A DNA stretch of 64,000 bases from Inquilinus limosus_F (GCF_051487185.1 NZ_JAHVDK010000016.1:109303-173302); one strand, 5' to 3'; positions 1 to 8,712 are shown, counted from the first letter of the stretch. Notes: a model not told the origin generated them from the letters alone. Made by a program: numbers and translations.

Positions 1-1
1 G

Positions 2-322
2 CGGCTTGCCCTGATGTTCCACCGGGTATCGCGGCCGATGATCCTCGCCATCCACACGGCGGCCACGGCCGGCGACCGTCGCGGCCTGGCCCGCCTGGCC
101 CACCGCCTCAGCAGCTCCGCCGGCGCGCTCGGCCTGGCCCACCTCGCCCGGCACGCCGCCACGATCGAAGCCTGCGCGAACCAGGACGTACCGATCGACG
201 GCCTGGCGGACATGGCGGCCGAGCTGGCCCCGCTCCGCCGGATGTCGATCGCAGCCCTGATGGCGGAGATGCGGCGGTCGGCGGCTCAGCCGTGGGCATC
301 GGTGCGAACGCCCAGCTTGTAG
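2..322 (+). CDS. Hybrid sensor histidine kinase, C-terminal Hpt domain (5' end outside window)
   Basis: The frame is open from the window edge to a TAG at 320-322, so only the last part of a longer gene is present. The visible part matches an Hpt phosphotransfer domain: the helix motif LARLAHRLSSSAGALG has the phospho-accepting His (codon at 101-103) followed by the small residues and Gly typical of the family. In hybrid kinases this domain passes phosphate from an internal receiver to a separate response regulator. The gene converges on an OmpR-type regulator and overlaps its 3' end by 37 bp, so that regulator is the probable partner. TorS-like organisation is an inference, because the sensor and kinase domains lie outside the window. 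Confidence 0.7.
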   Translation, partial: RLALMFHRVSRPMILAIHTAATAGDRRGLARLAHRLSSSAGALGLAHLARHAATIEACANQDVPIDGLADMAAELAPLRRMSIAALMAEMRRSAAQPWASVRTPSL

Positions 323-1014
323 CCGACCCCGGTCACGGTGACGATCACCGGCGGTCCGCCGGCCGGGGTCTGCAGCTTGCGGCGCAGCCTGGCGACCAGC
401 GCGTCGACGGTGCGGTCGCCGACCTCGGTGTCGCGGTTGCTGACCACCTCGACCAGATAGTCGCGGCTGAGCGGCCGGCCATTGGCCTGAACCAGCGCGG
501 CCAGCAGATCGAATTCGCCGCGCGTCACGCGCACCGGGGTGCCGTCCCGGGTCGTCAGCTCGCGCCGTGTCTGGTCCAGAAGCCAGGCGTCGAAGCTGAC
601 CACGGAGTTGTGGCGCGCGGCATCACGCTCCAGCCCGCGGCGGCGCAGCAGCGCCCGCGACCTGGCCAGCAATTCGCGCAGCTTGACCGGCTTGGTCACA
701 TAGTCGTCGCCGGCCAACTCGAGCCCGACGACGCGGTCGATCTCGCTGTCCCTCTGGGTGACGAAGATAATCCCGACCGCGCTCGTCGCCCGGATCTCGC
801 GGGCGAGGTCGAAGCCGTCGCCGTCCGGCAGCTGGATGTCGATGAACAGCAGGTCGGCGGGGCTGCGCTTCATGGCCCGCCGGCATTCGGCGCCGGTCGC
901 GGCCTCCTCCACCTCGAAACCTTGCTCGGCGAAATAGCGCGCGATCATCGAGCGCGTGACCGGATCGTCCTCCACCACGATCAGGCGATACCGCCTTCCG
1001 GCGCCACCCGTCAT
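286..1014 (-). CDS. OmpR/TorR-type two-component response regulator
   Basis: This is a DNA-binding response regulator of 242 aa, normal for the OmpR family. The receiver domain (about residues 10-122) has the acidic pair EDD (15-17), the phospho-acceptor D59 in LLFIDIQLPDGDG and the conserved Lys in YVTKPVKL (K108). The C-terminal winged-helix domain (about 140-238) carries the RGEFDLLAAL and VDALVARLRRKL signatures. It is convergent with, and overlaps, the Hpt-bearing kinase fragment, which suggests one phosphorelay. The receiver resembles TorR/ArcA-like proteins, but the signal cannot be read from this window. The start is the first ATG of the frame; the gene is transcribed away from the amine oxidase cluster at 1287. 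Confidence 0.9.
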   Translation of the reverse strand: MTGGAGRRYRLIVVEDDPVTRSMIARYFAEQGFEVEEAATGAECRRAMKRSPADLLFIDIQLPDGDGFDLAREIRATSAVGIIFVTQRDSEIDRVVGLELAGDDYVTKPVKLRELLARSRALLRRRGLERDAARHNSVVSFDAWLLDQTRRELTTRDGTPVRVTRGEFDLLAALVQANGRPLSRDYLVEVVSNRDTEVGDRTVDALVARLRRKLQTPAGGPPVIVTVTGVGYKLGVRTDAHG

Positions 1015-1286
1015 GTACGGCGTCCCGTGCTCATCAGAATATAGTCCTACTCGCCTGCTGCCCTTCCTCGCCGCCGCAGCGTCGCCGATGCATGCGAACA
1101 GCCGTTCAAATCCGGTTTACATCCCACACCGCCCTGCATGCTACACGAGTCGGCAGGATTCGGCATCCGATGGTGTCGCCACGACAGTAAAACATCGGGT
1201 GGAACAGGAATTCCCAGCGTTTTTTCTAAAATCCTTTTGAGCAGGGCATTTCGTCCCGGCCCCGCTCGACCCGCGAGGAGGCGCGC

Positions 1287-2861
1287 ATGTCCGAACAGCA
1301 GAGCACCTACCCGCATGTTCCCATCGCCGAAATGCTGCAGCGGATCCGGCGGGACAATGCCGGGCACGGCGCCAAGCATGTCGTGATCCTGGGCGCCGGC
1401 ATCGCCGGCCTGGTCGCCGCCTACGAGCTGCAGCAGCTCGGCCACGGCGTCACCATCCTCGAAGGCAGCGAGCGCATCGGCGGCCGCATCCTGACCCACC
1501 ACTTCAAGGACGGCAGCTACAACGAGCTGGGGGCGATGCGCGTCCCGCAGGCGCACGATTATACCCATTACTACATCGACCGCGCCGGCCTGTCCGGCCG
1601 GCTGATCCCGTTCGTGAACAGCGTCCCGCAGAACTTCCTCGACATCCACGACGTGATCTGCCGCCTGAGCGAAAGCCGCAGCCGCATCTATCCGCGCTAC
1701 GGCCTGCCGGAGACGCCGCCCTCGCCCGCCGGCGCCTATCCGCAGGATCCCGGCGGCGCCATCTTCGGCTGGGTGCAGGCCAACGCCATCGCCACCCTCA
1801 CCGCCGAGGAGCAGGACAGCCTGTTCCGGGGCGAGCTGACGACCGACCGGCTGCGCACTCTCGACAGCCTGTCGCTCGGCGCCTTTCTCGACACCGTGCT
1901 GCCGCAGCCGGTGAAGCAGTTGGTCGGCGCCTATACCAGCCTCGCCGTCTGGTTCGACAAGGCTGTGACGATGTTCATCCGCGACACCATCGTCGGCACC
2001 GGCAACAACCTGACCACGCTGCATGGCGGCATGAGCCAGCTGCCCGACACGCTGGCGGCGATGCTGCGCCCGGGCACCGTGCTGCTGCAGCACGAGGTCA
2101 CCCGCATCAGCCTGACCTCCGAGACCAGCGTCGAGATCGGCTATACCGGGCCGGAGGGGCCGCAGACGCTGACCGCGGATTACGTGCTGTGCACCCTGCC
2201 CTTCGGCGTCATGCGCCGGATGGAGCTGGACGGCTTCAGCTACCGCAAGCGCCTGTCGATCAGCCAGATGGCCTATGCCGCCTCGACCAAGGTCATCCTC
2301 GACTGCCGCGAGCGGTTCTGGCAGTCGCGCTACGGCATCTATGGCGGCGGCTCGATCTCCGACGGGCTGCAGCGCCAGACCTATTATCCGATGGATCATC
2401 TGCAGGTCGAACGCGGCCCGCTGCGGCCGGCGCCCTGGTCCAGCCCGCACACCGGCCCGGCGCATGACGAGCGCACCTCGCCCGCGCCGCATGCCGATGC
2501 CTCGCTGCCGGGGGCGCTGCTCGGCGCCTATTGCTGGGGCTCCGACGCGCTGCGCCTCGGGCTGATGGATCCGGACGCCCGGGTCGATGCGGTGCGCCGC
2601 GGCGTCGCCCGGTTCCATCCGGAGATCCTGGATGACGACATGGTCGTCGATGCCGCGGCGATCTGCTGGCAGTCGCACAAATGGTCGGCCGGCGCCTTCG
2701 CCTTCCTGCTGCCGGGGCAGCTCGGCTCGATCTTCCTCGACTGCAAGCGGCCGGAGGGCCGGCTGTTCTTCGCCGGCGAGCACTGCTCCCTGGACCAGGC
2801 CTGGATCCAGGGCGCGCTGATCGCCGCGCTCGAGGCGGTCGACCAGATCGTGAGCATCTGA
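1287..2861 (+). CDS. Flavin monoamine oxidase / L-amino acid oxidase family protein
   Basis: The 524-aa protein belongs to the flavin amine oxidase family, which oxidises amino acids or amines to imines (hydrolysing to 2-oxo acids or aldehydes) with H2O2 release. The N-terminal Rossmann motif VILGAGIAG (about 34-42) is followed by the FAD ribose Glu in ILEGSERIGGRI (about 57-68). The C-terminal FAD motif LFFAGEHCSLDQAWIQGAL lies about 30 residues before the end. A clear GAGGAG Shine-Dalgarno precedes the ATG. It is the first of four closely spaced plus-strand genes (amine oxidase x2, ThDP enzyme, KAS III-like), which suggests it makes an imino or oxo acid for the next steps. No signal peptide is seen. 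The substrate is unknown. Confidence 0.87.
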   Translation: MSEQQSTYPHVPIAEMLQRIRRDNAGHGAKHVVILGAGIAGLVAAYELQQLGHGVTILEGSERIGGRILTHHFKDGSYNELGAMRVPQAHDYTHYYIDRAGLSGRLIPFVNSVPQNFLDIHDVICRLSESRSRIYPRYGLPETPPSPAGAYPQDPGGAIFGWVQANAIATLTAEEQDSLFRGELTTDRLRTLDSLSLGAFLDTVLPQPVKQLVGAYTSLAVWFDKAVTMFIRDTIVGTGNNLTTLHGGMSQLPDTLAAMLRPGTVLLQHEVTRISLTSETSVEIGYTGPEGPQTLTADYVLCTLPFGVMRRMELDGFSYRKRLSISQMAYAASTKVILDCRERFWQSRYGIYGGGSISDGLQRQTYYPMDHLQVERGPLRPAPWSSPHTGPAHDERTSPAPHADASLPGALLGAYCWGSDALRLGLMDPDARVDAVRRGVARFHPEILDDDMVVDAAAICWQSHKWSAGAFAFLLPGQLGSIFLDCKRPEGRLFFAGEHCSLDQAWIQGALIAALEAVDQIVSI

Positions 2862-2895
2862 GAGGCAATCCATCCGTCCAGAGGGAGTGACGACC

Positions 2896-4503
2896 ATGAG
2901 CGCAGGGCCTGACGGCGTGATCGATTGCGCGATCATCGGCGGCGGCATGGGCGGCGTGTACAGCGCCTGGCGGCTCGCCACCGCCCCGGACTCGCGGATC
3001 CCGGCGGCGGGCATCCACCTGTTCGAGATGAGCGACCGGATCGGCGGCCGGCTCGACACCGTCCGTCTGCCCGGCATGCCGCATGTGCCGGCCGAGCTGG
3101 GCGGGATGCGGATCATGACGTCCCAACCCATCGTCATGTGGTTGGTCGGGCGGTTGGGCTTCGAGACGGTCAAATTTCCGATGGGCGGGCCCCAGAACCT
3201 GGCCTATCTGCGCGGCCACCGCTTCCATGTCGGCCAGTATTCCGACCCCTCGGTGGTGCCGTACTGGCTGACGGATGAGGAGCGCGGCAAGTCGCCGTCG
3301 CAGCTGGTGGTGCAGGCGATCGAGGCGATCATGCCCGGCGCCACGAAGATGACCAATGCGGAGCTGCGCGCCGCCTGCGCCGCCGCCACGCTGAACGGCT
3401 TCCCGCTGCGCCAGCACGGCTTCTGGCAGGTGCTGCTGAGTCAGCTGAGCGTCGAGGCCTACAACCTCGCCCTCGCCGGCGGAGGCTTCAACACGGTGCT
3501 GACCAACTGGAACGCCGCCGAGGCCATCCCCTGGTACATGGAGGACTGGTCGATACCAGCCAACCAGACCCCGTATGTCCATCTGCCCGAGGGCTACGAG
3601 GCCCTGCCCTGGCGCCTGCGCGACGAGTTCGCGGCCGCCGGCGGCCGCGTCCGTCTGCGGCAGGAGCTGATCGCCTTCACCCGGCGGCAGGACGGGCTCT
3701 ACACCCTGACCTTCCACGACCATGACGCCGGGCGCGACCATGTCGCCCTGGCCCGCCGCCTGATCCTGGCGATGCCGCGGCGGTCGCTGGACCGCATCGC
3801 CGAGCATCCGCTGGACCGGGCCGGGCCGAGCGAGTTCTTCGCCAAGCCGGGGGTGGCGAAGCTGCTGGCCACCGTCACCGGCCATGCCCTGTACAAATTC
3901 GCCCTGGCCTATCCGCACCCCTGGTGGCATGCGCTGGGCCTGCATTCGGGCGATTCCGTCACCGACCTGCCGCTGCGCCAGATCTACTATTTCGAGACCG
4001 AGGGCAAGTTGGGCGGCGACCCGCGGAACAGCAATTCGCTGCTGGTCGCCGCCTACACCGACGGCATCTCGGTCGACTACTGGGAGGGGGTGCGTCACAG
4101 CGGCCCCCGCTTTGGCGGCCGGCCCAATCCCTTCGTCACGGGAGCGGAGGCGAGGCTCCCCGACATCTACGACGTCAGCGCGCTGATGGTGGCCGAGGCG
4201 CACCGCCAGCTGATCGAGGTGCACGGGGTGGAGAAGGCGCCGGAACCCTATGCCGCCGCCTTTCGCGACTGGGGCGACGATCCCTATGGCGGCGGCTGGC
4301 ATTCCTGGAACATCGGCGTCGACACCGCGGCGGTGATGCCCCGCATCGTCAAGCCGGTCGCCGACGAGGAGGTCTATATCTGCGGCGAATCCTATTCGAC
4401 CTATCAGGGCTGGGTCGAAGGCGCGCTGCAGACCGCCGAGATGATGCTGACCGAGCATTTCGGCCTCGCCGCCCCGGTCGACGGGCTCGCCTCCGCCGCC
4501 TGA
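2896..4503 (+). CDS. Second flavin amine oxidase (NAD(P)-binding Rossmann/FAD)
   Basis: This 535-aa protein of the flavin amine oxidase superfamily differs strongly from its neighbour. FAD motifs are CAIIGGGMGGVYSAW near the N terminus and FEMSDRIGGRLDT about 35 residues later; the C-terminal part has EEVYICGESYSTYQGWVEGALQTAE. I chose the ATG at 2896 because AGAGGGAG ends 8 nt upstream; a GTG at 2887 in the same frame overlaps that site. The gap to the preceding gene is only 34 bp. Two successive amine oxidases are reminiscent of pathways where one enzyme makes an oxo or imino acid and another performs oxidative coupling or desaturation (VioA is a known flavin tryptophan oxidase), but that role here is inference. 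Confidence 0.85.
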   Translation: MSAGPDGVIDCAIIGGGMGGVYSAWRLATAPDSRIPAAGIHLFEMSDRIGGRLDTVRLPGMPHVPAELGGMRIMTSQPIVMWLVGRLGFETVKFPMGGPQNLAYLRGHRFHVGQYSDPSVVPYWLTDEERGKSPSQLVVQAIEAIMPGATKMTNAELRAACAAATLNGFPLRQHGFWQVLLSQLSVEAYNLALAGGGFNTVLTNWNAAEAIPWYMEDWSIPANQTPYVHLPEGYEALPWRLRDEFAAAGGRVRLRQELIAFTRRQDGLYTLTFHDHDAGRDHVALARRLILAMPRRSLDRIAEHPLDRAGPSEFFAKPGVAKLLATVTGHALYKFALAYPHPWWHALGLHSGDSVTDLPLRQIYYFETEGKLGGDPRNSNSLLVAAYTDGISVDYWEGVRHSGPRFGGRPNPFVTGAEARLPDIYDVSALMVAEAHRQLIEVHGVEKAPEPYAAAFRDWGDDPYGGGWHSWNIGVDTAAVMPRIVKPVADEEVYICGESYSTYQGWVEGALQTAEMMLTEHFGLAAPVDGLASAA

Positions 4504-4542
4504 CCTCCCGCCCCTTCTCCCCCGTTCCGAGAGATCCCGCGC

Positions 4543-6357
4543 ATGCTGCAGCAGAGCACGACCTATTACCGCACAGTGACCGACCGGACCGTATCGCAGC
4601 TGCTGCTCGACTACCTGAAGCTTGAGAATGTCCGCTACCTCTTCGGCATCCCCGGCGGCGGCATCATGTATCTGCTGAACGAGCTGCGGCTGCGCGAGGA
4701 CGAGTTCACTTACGTCGTCTGCCGGCACGAGACCGGCGCCGCCTACATGGCGGACGGGCTGCACCGGGTGACCGGGGGGCTGGGCGTGGTCCTGGCCACC
4801 ACCGGGCCCGGCGCGGTCAACGCCCTGACCGGGGCGATGAACGCGCAGGCCGACCACTCGGCCGTGCTGACCATCACCGGCGAGGTGGCCGAGAGCTATT
4901 TCGGCAAGGGCTATCTGCAGCAGGGCATCGACGGCACGCTCAACGTCGACGCCGTCTACCAGGCCTCGGTGCAGTACAGCGCCATGATCGCCAGCCCGGA
5001 CGATCTCGGCACGCTGTTCACCCAGGCGCTGCGCGACGCGCTGTCGATCCCGTTCCGCGCCACCCATATCAGTCTGCCGGTCGACGTCTCGAACCAGACG
5101 CCGAGCGGGCCGGTCGCCTTCCCGGCGAGCTGGGAGAACTACCGCACCGTGCCGAAGGCCAGCGACCGGGCCCGCACCGGCCGCGCCCTCGACCTGCTGC
5201 TGGCGGCGAAGCGGCCGCTGATCATGCTCGGCAACGGCAACCGCTTCGCCCTGCAGGGCGAGCGGCGCGACCGCTTCATCGCCTTCGTCGAGCGCTTCGG
5301 CATTCCGGTGATGACCTCGCCCGACGGCAAGGCGCTGTTCCCGGAGAACCATCCGCTGTCGCTCCGCAACTACGGCATGGCCGGCTGCATCTGGCCCAGC
5401 CTCTATCTCGCGGCCGCAGGGGGCGGCCCGGCTTATGACGCGCTGATGGTGATGGGGTCGGTGCTGGGCAATCTCGCCACCAGCAACTGGAACCCGGCCC
5501 TGCTGCCGCAAGGGCCGCTCATCCAGGTCGATGCCGACCAGTCGGTGATCGGCCGCGTCTTCCCGATCGAGCTCGGTATCGTCAGCGAGCTCGGCCAGTT
5601 CATCGACGATCTGTGCGACCTGGCGGAGCAGCGCCGGCCCGACGAGGCCGCGGTGGCGGAGCGAAAGGACTACATCCGCTGGCTCAAGGACCACCACGCC
5701 CCCTGGTACGATCCGGAGAAGCGCGATTCCCTGGCCAACCCGGTCCTGCCGCAATCGGCGATGCGCGTGATCAACGAGGTGGTGCCGCCCGGCAGCCACA
5801 TCTTCATCGACTGCGCCAACTGCGTCGGCTGGTCGCTGAACTATCTGGCGCTCGACCCGCCGACCCAGATCCATCTGTCGCTCGACACCGGACCGCTCGG
5901 CTTCGGCGTCTGCGCGGTGGTCGGCGGCAAGCTTGGCGCCCCGGACCGGACCTGCATCGCGATCACCGGCGACGGCGCCTTCCTGATGCATGGCAGCGAG
6001 GTGTCGACCGCCGTGCGCTACGGCGTCGGCGCCATCTGGATTGTCATGGACAACAACGATCTGGCCATGGTCAGCCAGGGCAACGCGCATTTCTTCCCGA
6101 AGCCGCCGAAGCCGTCCTGGACCGACTACTACAAGCTCGGCGCCCCGGACCTGGTGTCCTTCGCGACCGGGCTGGGCGCCATGACCTACACGGTGCACGA
6201 CCCGCAGGGGCTGCGCGCCGCCCTGACCAAGGCGATCGGCCAGGCCGAGCTGTACCGGCGACCGCAGGTGATCGTGCTCGAGATCGATCGGGCGGAGGTG
6301 CCGCCCTACTACCGCAACCCGCTGCAGCCCGGCGATCTCCCGCGGGAGGACGCGTGA
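4543..6357 (+). CDS. Thiamine diphosphate-dependent enzyme, acetolactate synthase/benzoylformate decarboxylase fold
   Basis: The 604-aa ThDP enzyme has the usual three-domain length. The catalytic Glu that activates the cofactor is E63 in CRHETGAAYMADG, and the metal/ThDP motif runs from GDGAFLMHG (about residue 477) to DNND (about 504). A central domain with GNGNRFALQGERR lies between. Such enzymes decarboxylate 2-oxo acids and ligate them to an aldehyde, oxo acid or acyl acceptor. ScyA of scytonemin synthesis is a known example coupling two aryl pyruvates. Lying 39 bp after two amine oxidases and immediately before a KAS III-like gene, this one is more likely an acyloin or 2-oxo acid condensing enzyme than housekeeping IlvB; no IlvN small subunit is next to it. 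Confidence 0.85.
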   Translation: MLQQSTTYYRTVTDRTVSQLLLDYLKLENVRYLFGIPGGGIMYLLNELRLREDEFTYVVCRHETGAAYMADGLHRVTGGLGVVLATTGPGAVNALTGAMNAQADHSAVLTITGEVAESYFGKGYLQQGIDGTLNVDAVYQASVQYSAMIASPDDLGTLFTQALRDALSIPFRATHISLPVDVSNQTPSGPVAFPASWENYRTVPKASDRARTGRALDLLLAAKRPLIMLGNGNRFALQGERRDRFIAFVERFGIPVMTSPDGKALFPENHPLSLRNYGMAGCIWPSLYLAAAGGGPAYDALMVMGSVLGNLATSNWNPALLPQGPLIQVDADQSVIGRVFPIELGIVSELGQFIDDLCDLAEQRRPDEAAVAERKDYIRWLKDHHAPWYDPEKRDSLANPVLPQSAMRVINEVVPPGSHIFIDCANCVGWSLNYLALDPPTQIHLSLDTGPLGFGVCAVVGGKLGAPDRTCIAITGDGAFLMHGSEVSTAVRYGVGAIWIVMDNNDLAMVSQGNAHFFPKPPKPSWTDYYKLGAPDLVSFATGLGAMTYTVHDPQGLRAALTKAIGQAELYRRPQVIVLEIDRAEVPPYYRNPLQPGDLPREDA

Positions 6358-7386
6358 ATGGCTGACAACACCGCCCGCATCAGGGGCGTCGGCTTCGCGG
6401 TGCCGGAGCAGGTCCGGACCAACGATGCGCCGATCTTCGACTGGATCAAGGCGCACAACCCGCCCCATTCCGACCTGTTCAAGGGCTTCGACCAGCGCCG
6501 GATCCTTCCCCCCGGCGAGACGCTGCTCGGGCTGATGGCGGAGGCCGCCGCCGGCGCTCTGGCCGATGCCGGGCTGGGTGCCGACGACATCGACCTGCTG
6601 ATCGGCGTCGCCTCGGTCTCCGACTATGTCAGCCCGAACGGGCTGGTGGCGCTGCACCAGACGCTGGGCCTGCCGTCGCGCTGTCAGGTGCTGCCGCTCG
6701 GGACCGAGTTCACCATCTTCAATGACGGCCTGGTCCTGGCCGAGGCGCTGATCCGCACCGGCCGCGGCCTGCGCAACGCGCTGGTCGTCTGCGGCTGCAA
6801 CTGGAGCCGGCATGTCAGCTACCATGAGGCGACCTGCATCGGCGCGGCCGACGGCGCCGGCGCCGCGGTGATGGCGGTGACCGGCGACCAGCAGCGCTTC
6901 GCCCTGGTCGATGTCGTGACCGACACCGACACCAGCTATTTCGGCGCCATGCATATGAGCGCCCGGCCCGCCGGCACGATCGATCCGCCGCCGCCCTATC
7001 TGGCGGAGAGCTTCACCACCCCGCTGATGTATATCGGCGACGAGGGAGCCGCGTCGTACCGGGAGTACGGCGCCAAGGTCCCGCCGCGGATCGTCGACCG
7101 GCTGCTGCGCCGCAACGGCCTGGCGGCCGACGAGATCACGCTGATCGCGCACCAGGCCTCCTCGGTCCTGATCGACGCCTGGGCGGAGGCGATCCGGCCG
7201 GGCCAGTACCTGACGACGCTGACCGAATACGCCAACATGACCTCGGCCTCCGTGCCGGTGACGCTGGCGGCGCGCTATGCCGAAATCTCGCGCGACGCTT
7301 TGGTGCTGCTGACCATCGGCCTGCAGCAGCAGACCTCCGCGGTGCTGCTGCGCCGCCGCTGCAACAGGGGACAGATCGCCCTCTGA
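6358..7386 (+). CDS. KAS III (FabH)-like protein lacking the usual active-site Cys
   Basis: The 342-aa protein has the thiolase/KAS III fold signature: VGFAVPEQ at the N terminus, AADGAGAAVMAV (about 163-174), the His motif LIAHQASSVLIDAW (H265) and the Asn motif YANMTSASVPVTL (N293). At the position where FabH has its acylated Cys (AACxGF), this protein reads LPLGTEFTIFNDGL (about 112-125), with no Cys. The nearby CGC at 145-147 is a strand later. His and Asn are kept, so acyl transfer without a covalent Cys, decarboxylation or a partner-dependent role is possible (PqsB is a known Cys-less relative). Its ATG directly follows the TGA of the ThDP gene, so translation is probably coupled. Confidence 0.83.
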   Translation: MADNTARIRGVGFAVPEQVRTNDAPIFDWIKAHNPPHSDLFKGFDQRRILPPGETLLGLMAEAAAGALADAGLGADDIDLLIGVASVSDYVSPNGLVALHQTLGLPSRCQVLPLGTEFTIFNDGLVLAEALIRTGRGLRNALVVCGCNWSRHVSYHEATCIGAADGAGAAVMAVTGDQQRFALVDVVTDTDTSYFGAMHMSARPAGTIDPPPPYLAESFTTPLMYIGDEGAASYREYGAKVPPRIVDRLLRRNGLAADEITLIAHQASSVLIDAWAEAIRPGQYLTTLTEYANMTSASVPVTLAARYAEISRDALVLLTIGLQQQTSAVLLRRRCNRGQIAL

Positions 7387-7636
7387 CGCTGTAGAGCCGG
7401 TCCTCCGATCGGGGAATCCACCCGCCCCGCCGACCGTTAGACGCCTCGTCCGATGCGAATGGCGGTTCATATCCCAGTCACAGGGCCGAACATCGCGGCG
7501 CTTATACAGAAGCATAAGCTGATCCGTGCAGTGCTGCGCCAGGCTCCCCGGGGTCTATCGGCGGACCATTGTCGCATGACGAAACCGCACGGGCGGCAGC
7601 GACCGCCTGTCGACGGCCGACAGAATGGAGGACTTC

Positions 7637-8407
7637 ATGCACAGCAGAACAGCCCGCGGGAGCGAGCCCGCGCCGGCCGGCTGGTCGGCCCTGTTCGAAG
7701 CGATCGAGACCCGCGGCGGCGTCCTCGATGCCTCGAGCGAGATGGTCGGCCCGGACGCGGCAGGCTTTCGTGCCATGTATCTGGACCTCGGCGCGATCCG
7801 GGAAACGCTTCGGTCGGCCGATGCCGAGCCGGCGGTCATCACCATCTGCGCCGATGTGCTGAACATCCCCCACCGCCTCGACTGGCGCCTCCAGCGGGCT
7901 GCGCTGGTGATCGTGGCGCGCCGGATCCAGTCGGCCGGCTATGCCACCGTGAGCCTCGACTATCGCGACCGCACGGCGGCGAGCCTGACCGTGTTCACCG
8001 AGGAGCTGGAGGGCCGGTTCCAGGCGATCGCCGTGACCGCTCCCAACGGACCCCAGCCGGCGGCCTTCATCTTCGACGCCGCCCCCGCGACGGGCGGCGT
8101 GCGGATCCATCTGCCGGGCCGCCAGCCCGTCGAGACGCCCCTGGACAGCATGCGGGGCCTGCCGCCGCAAGCGACCGAGATCGTCGAACAGGCGCTTCGG
8201 ACCGAATTCACCTTCGCCTCGCTGCTGCACGACCAGCGCCCTGACCTGGCGCGGGCGATGCTCGGTTGGATCAAGTCCTGTTCCCGCGGCCTGCCGGGCA
8301 TGGCCTGGATTGCGGCAGAGCTCGGCAACCCTATGCTCGCGCAGGCCGGCGCAGTCCGCACGCCGTCTTTCCCTCGGCGGCCACCGGAATTGGCGGCGAC
8401 CCGCTGA
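7637..8407 (+). CDS. Unrecognised protein downstream of the amine oxidase/ThDP/KAS III cluster
   Basis: The 256-aa product is of no family I recognise. The start at 7637 is set by TGGAGG at 7626-7631, five bases upstream; an earlier in-frame ATG at 7625 overlaps that site. The sequence is soluble and alternates acidic and hydrophobic segments: AVITICADVLNIPHRLDW (about residues 55-72), IVARRIQSAGYATVSLDYRDR (about 87-107), then a C-terminal helical part with EIVEQALRTEFTFASLLH. No signal peptide or membrane segment is evident. A 250-bp gap separates it from the KAS III-like gene, so it may have its own promoter. Codon use matches the neighbours, which supports real coding. Confidence 0.6.
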   Translation: MHSRTARGSEPAPAGWSALFEAIETRGGVLDASSEMVGPDAAGFRAMYLDLGAIRETLRSADAEPAVITICADVLNIPHRLDWRLQRAALVIVARRIQSAGYATVSLDYRDRTAASLTVFTEELEGRFQAIAVTAPNGPQPAAFIFDAAPATGGVRIHLPGRQPVETPLDSMRGLPPQATEIVEQALRTEFTFASLLHDQRPDLARAMLGWIKSCSRGLPGMAWIAAELGNPMLAQAGAVRTPSFPRRPPELAATR

Positions 8408-8712
8408 CGTCGCCCGCCGGGCCGGAGCGGACCAGGATCCGCCCCCTATTCCGCATCCGGCTGCCGGTCGGGCATCGCCCGCTGGAAGGCGTCGAGCGCC
8501 AGGCCCGCCTCGAAGATGCGGCGGACCCTCGGATAAGGCGCGAGATATTTCTTCATGGTCTCCTCCCAACCGAACGGCCGGAACCGCCACTTGGGGCCCG
8601 GCTGCGCGGATGGAGCGAGCGTATGGCCGGAGCGACGGCGCTCAACGGACGCCGTTGATCAGATTTCATCACCTCATGGGAAAGCCGGGCGGGGGCGGCC
8701 GGTGGAGCGGAT
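8408..8712. other. Short non-coding gap carrying only the GST-like remnant
   Basis: About 305 bp between the convergent unrecognised gene (stop 8407) and the nitronate monooxygenase (stop 8713). Apart from the GST-like fragment at 8446-8556, no coding sequence, strong hairpin or repeat was recognised. Confidence 0.5.
8446..8556 (-). pseudogene. Glutathione transferase C-terminal remnant or 36-aa small ORF
   Basis: Reading the minus strand, ATG at 8556 to TAG at 8446 gives 36 residues ending YPRVRRIFEAGLALDAFQ and RAMPDRQPDAE. This closely resembles the last helix and tail of zeta-class glutathione transferases (maleylacetoacetate isomerase), which end in an ...AFxxAxPxRQPDA pattern. The rest of the roughly 210-aa enzyme is absent: the same frame runs back only to a TGA near 8660, and the upstream residues show no GST features. 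A strong GGAGGAG sits 4-6 nt before the ATG, so a short peptide could be translated. I favour a decayed fragment; a functional microprotein is the alternative. Confidence 0.45.

Noticed and set aside
1047..3173. A 708-codon minus-strand open frame opposite the first amine oxidase
   Set aside because: Shadow of the high-GC third-position pattern of the plus-strand gene; low-complexity translation.
4543..6357. Housekeeping acetolactate synthase (ilvB)
   Set aside because: No regulatory subunit or ilvC is adjacent, and the neighbours are amine oxidases and a KAS III-like gene, so a specialised ThDP role is more likely, though not excluded.
2293..7515. A 1740-codon minus-strand open frame
   Set aside because: It is antisense to four well-supported plus-strand genes and its translation is low-complexity Arg/Gly/His/Gln-rich. 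Long antisense frames arise routinely in such GC-rich DNA.
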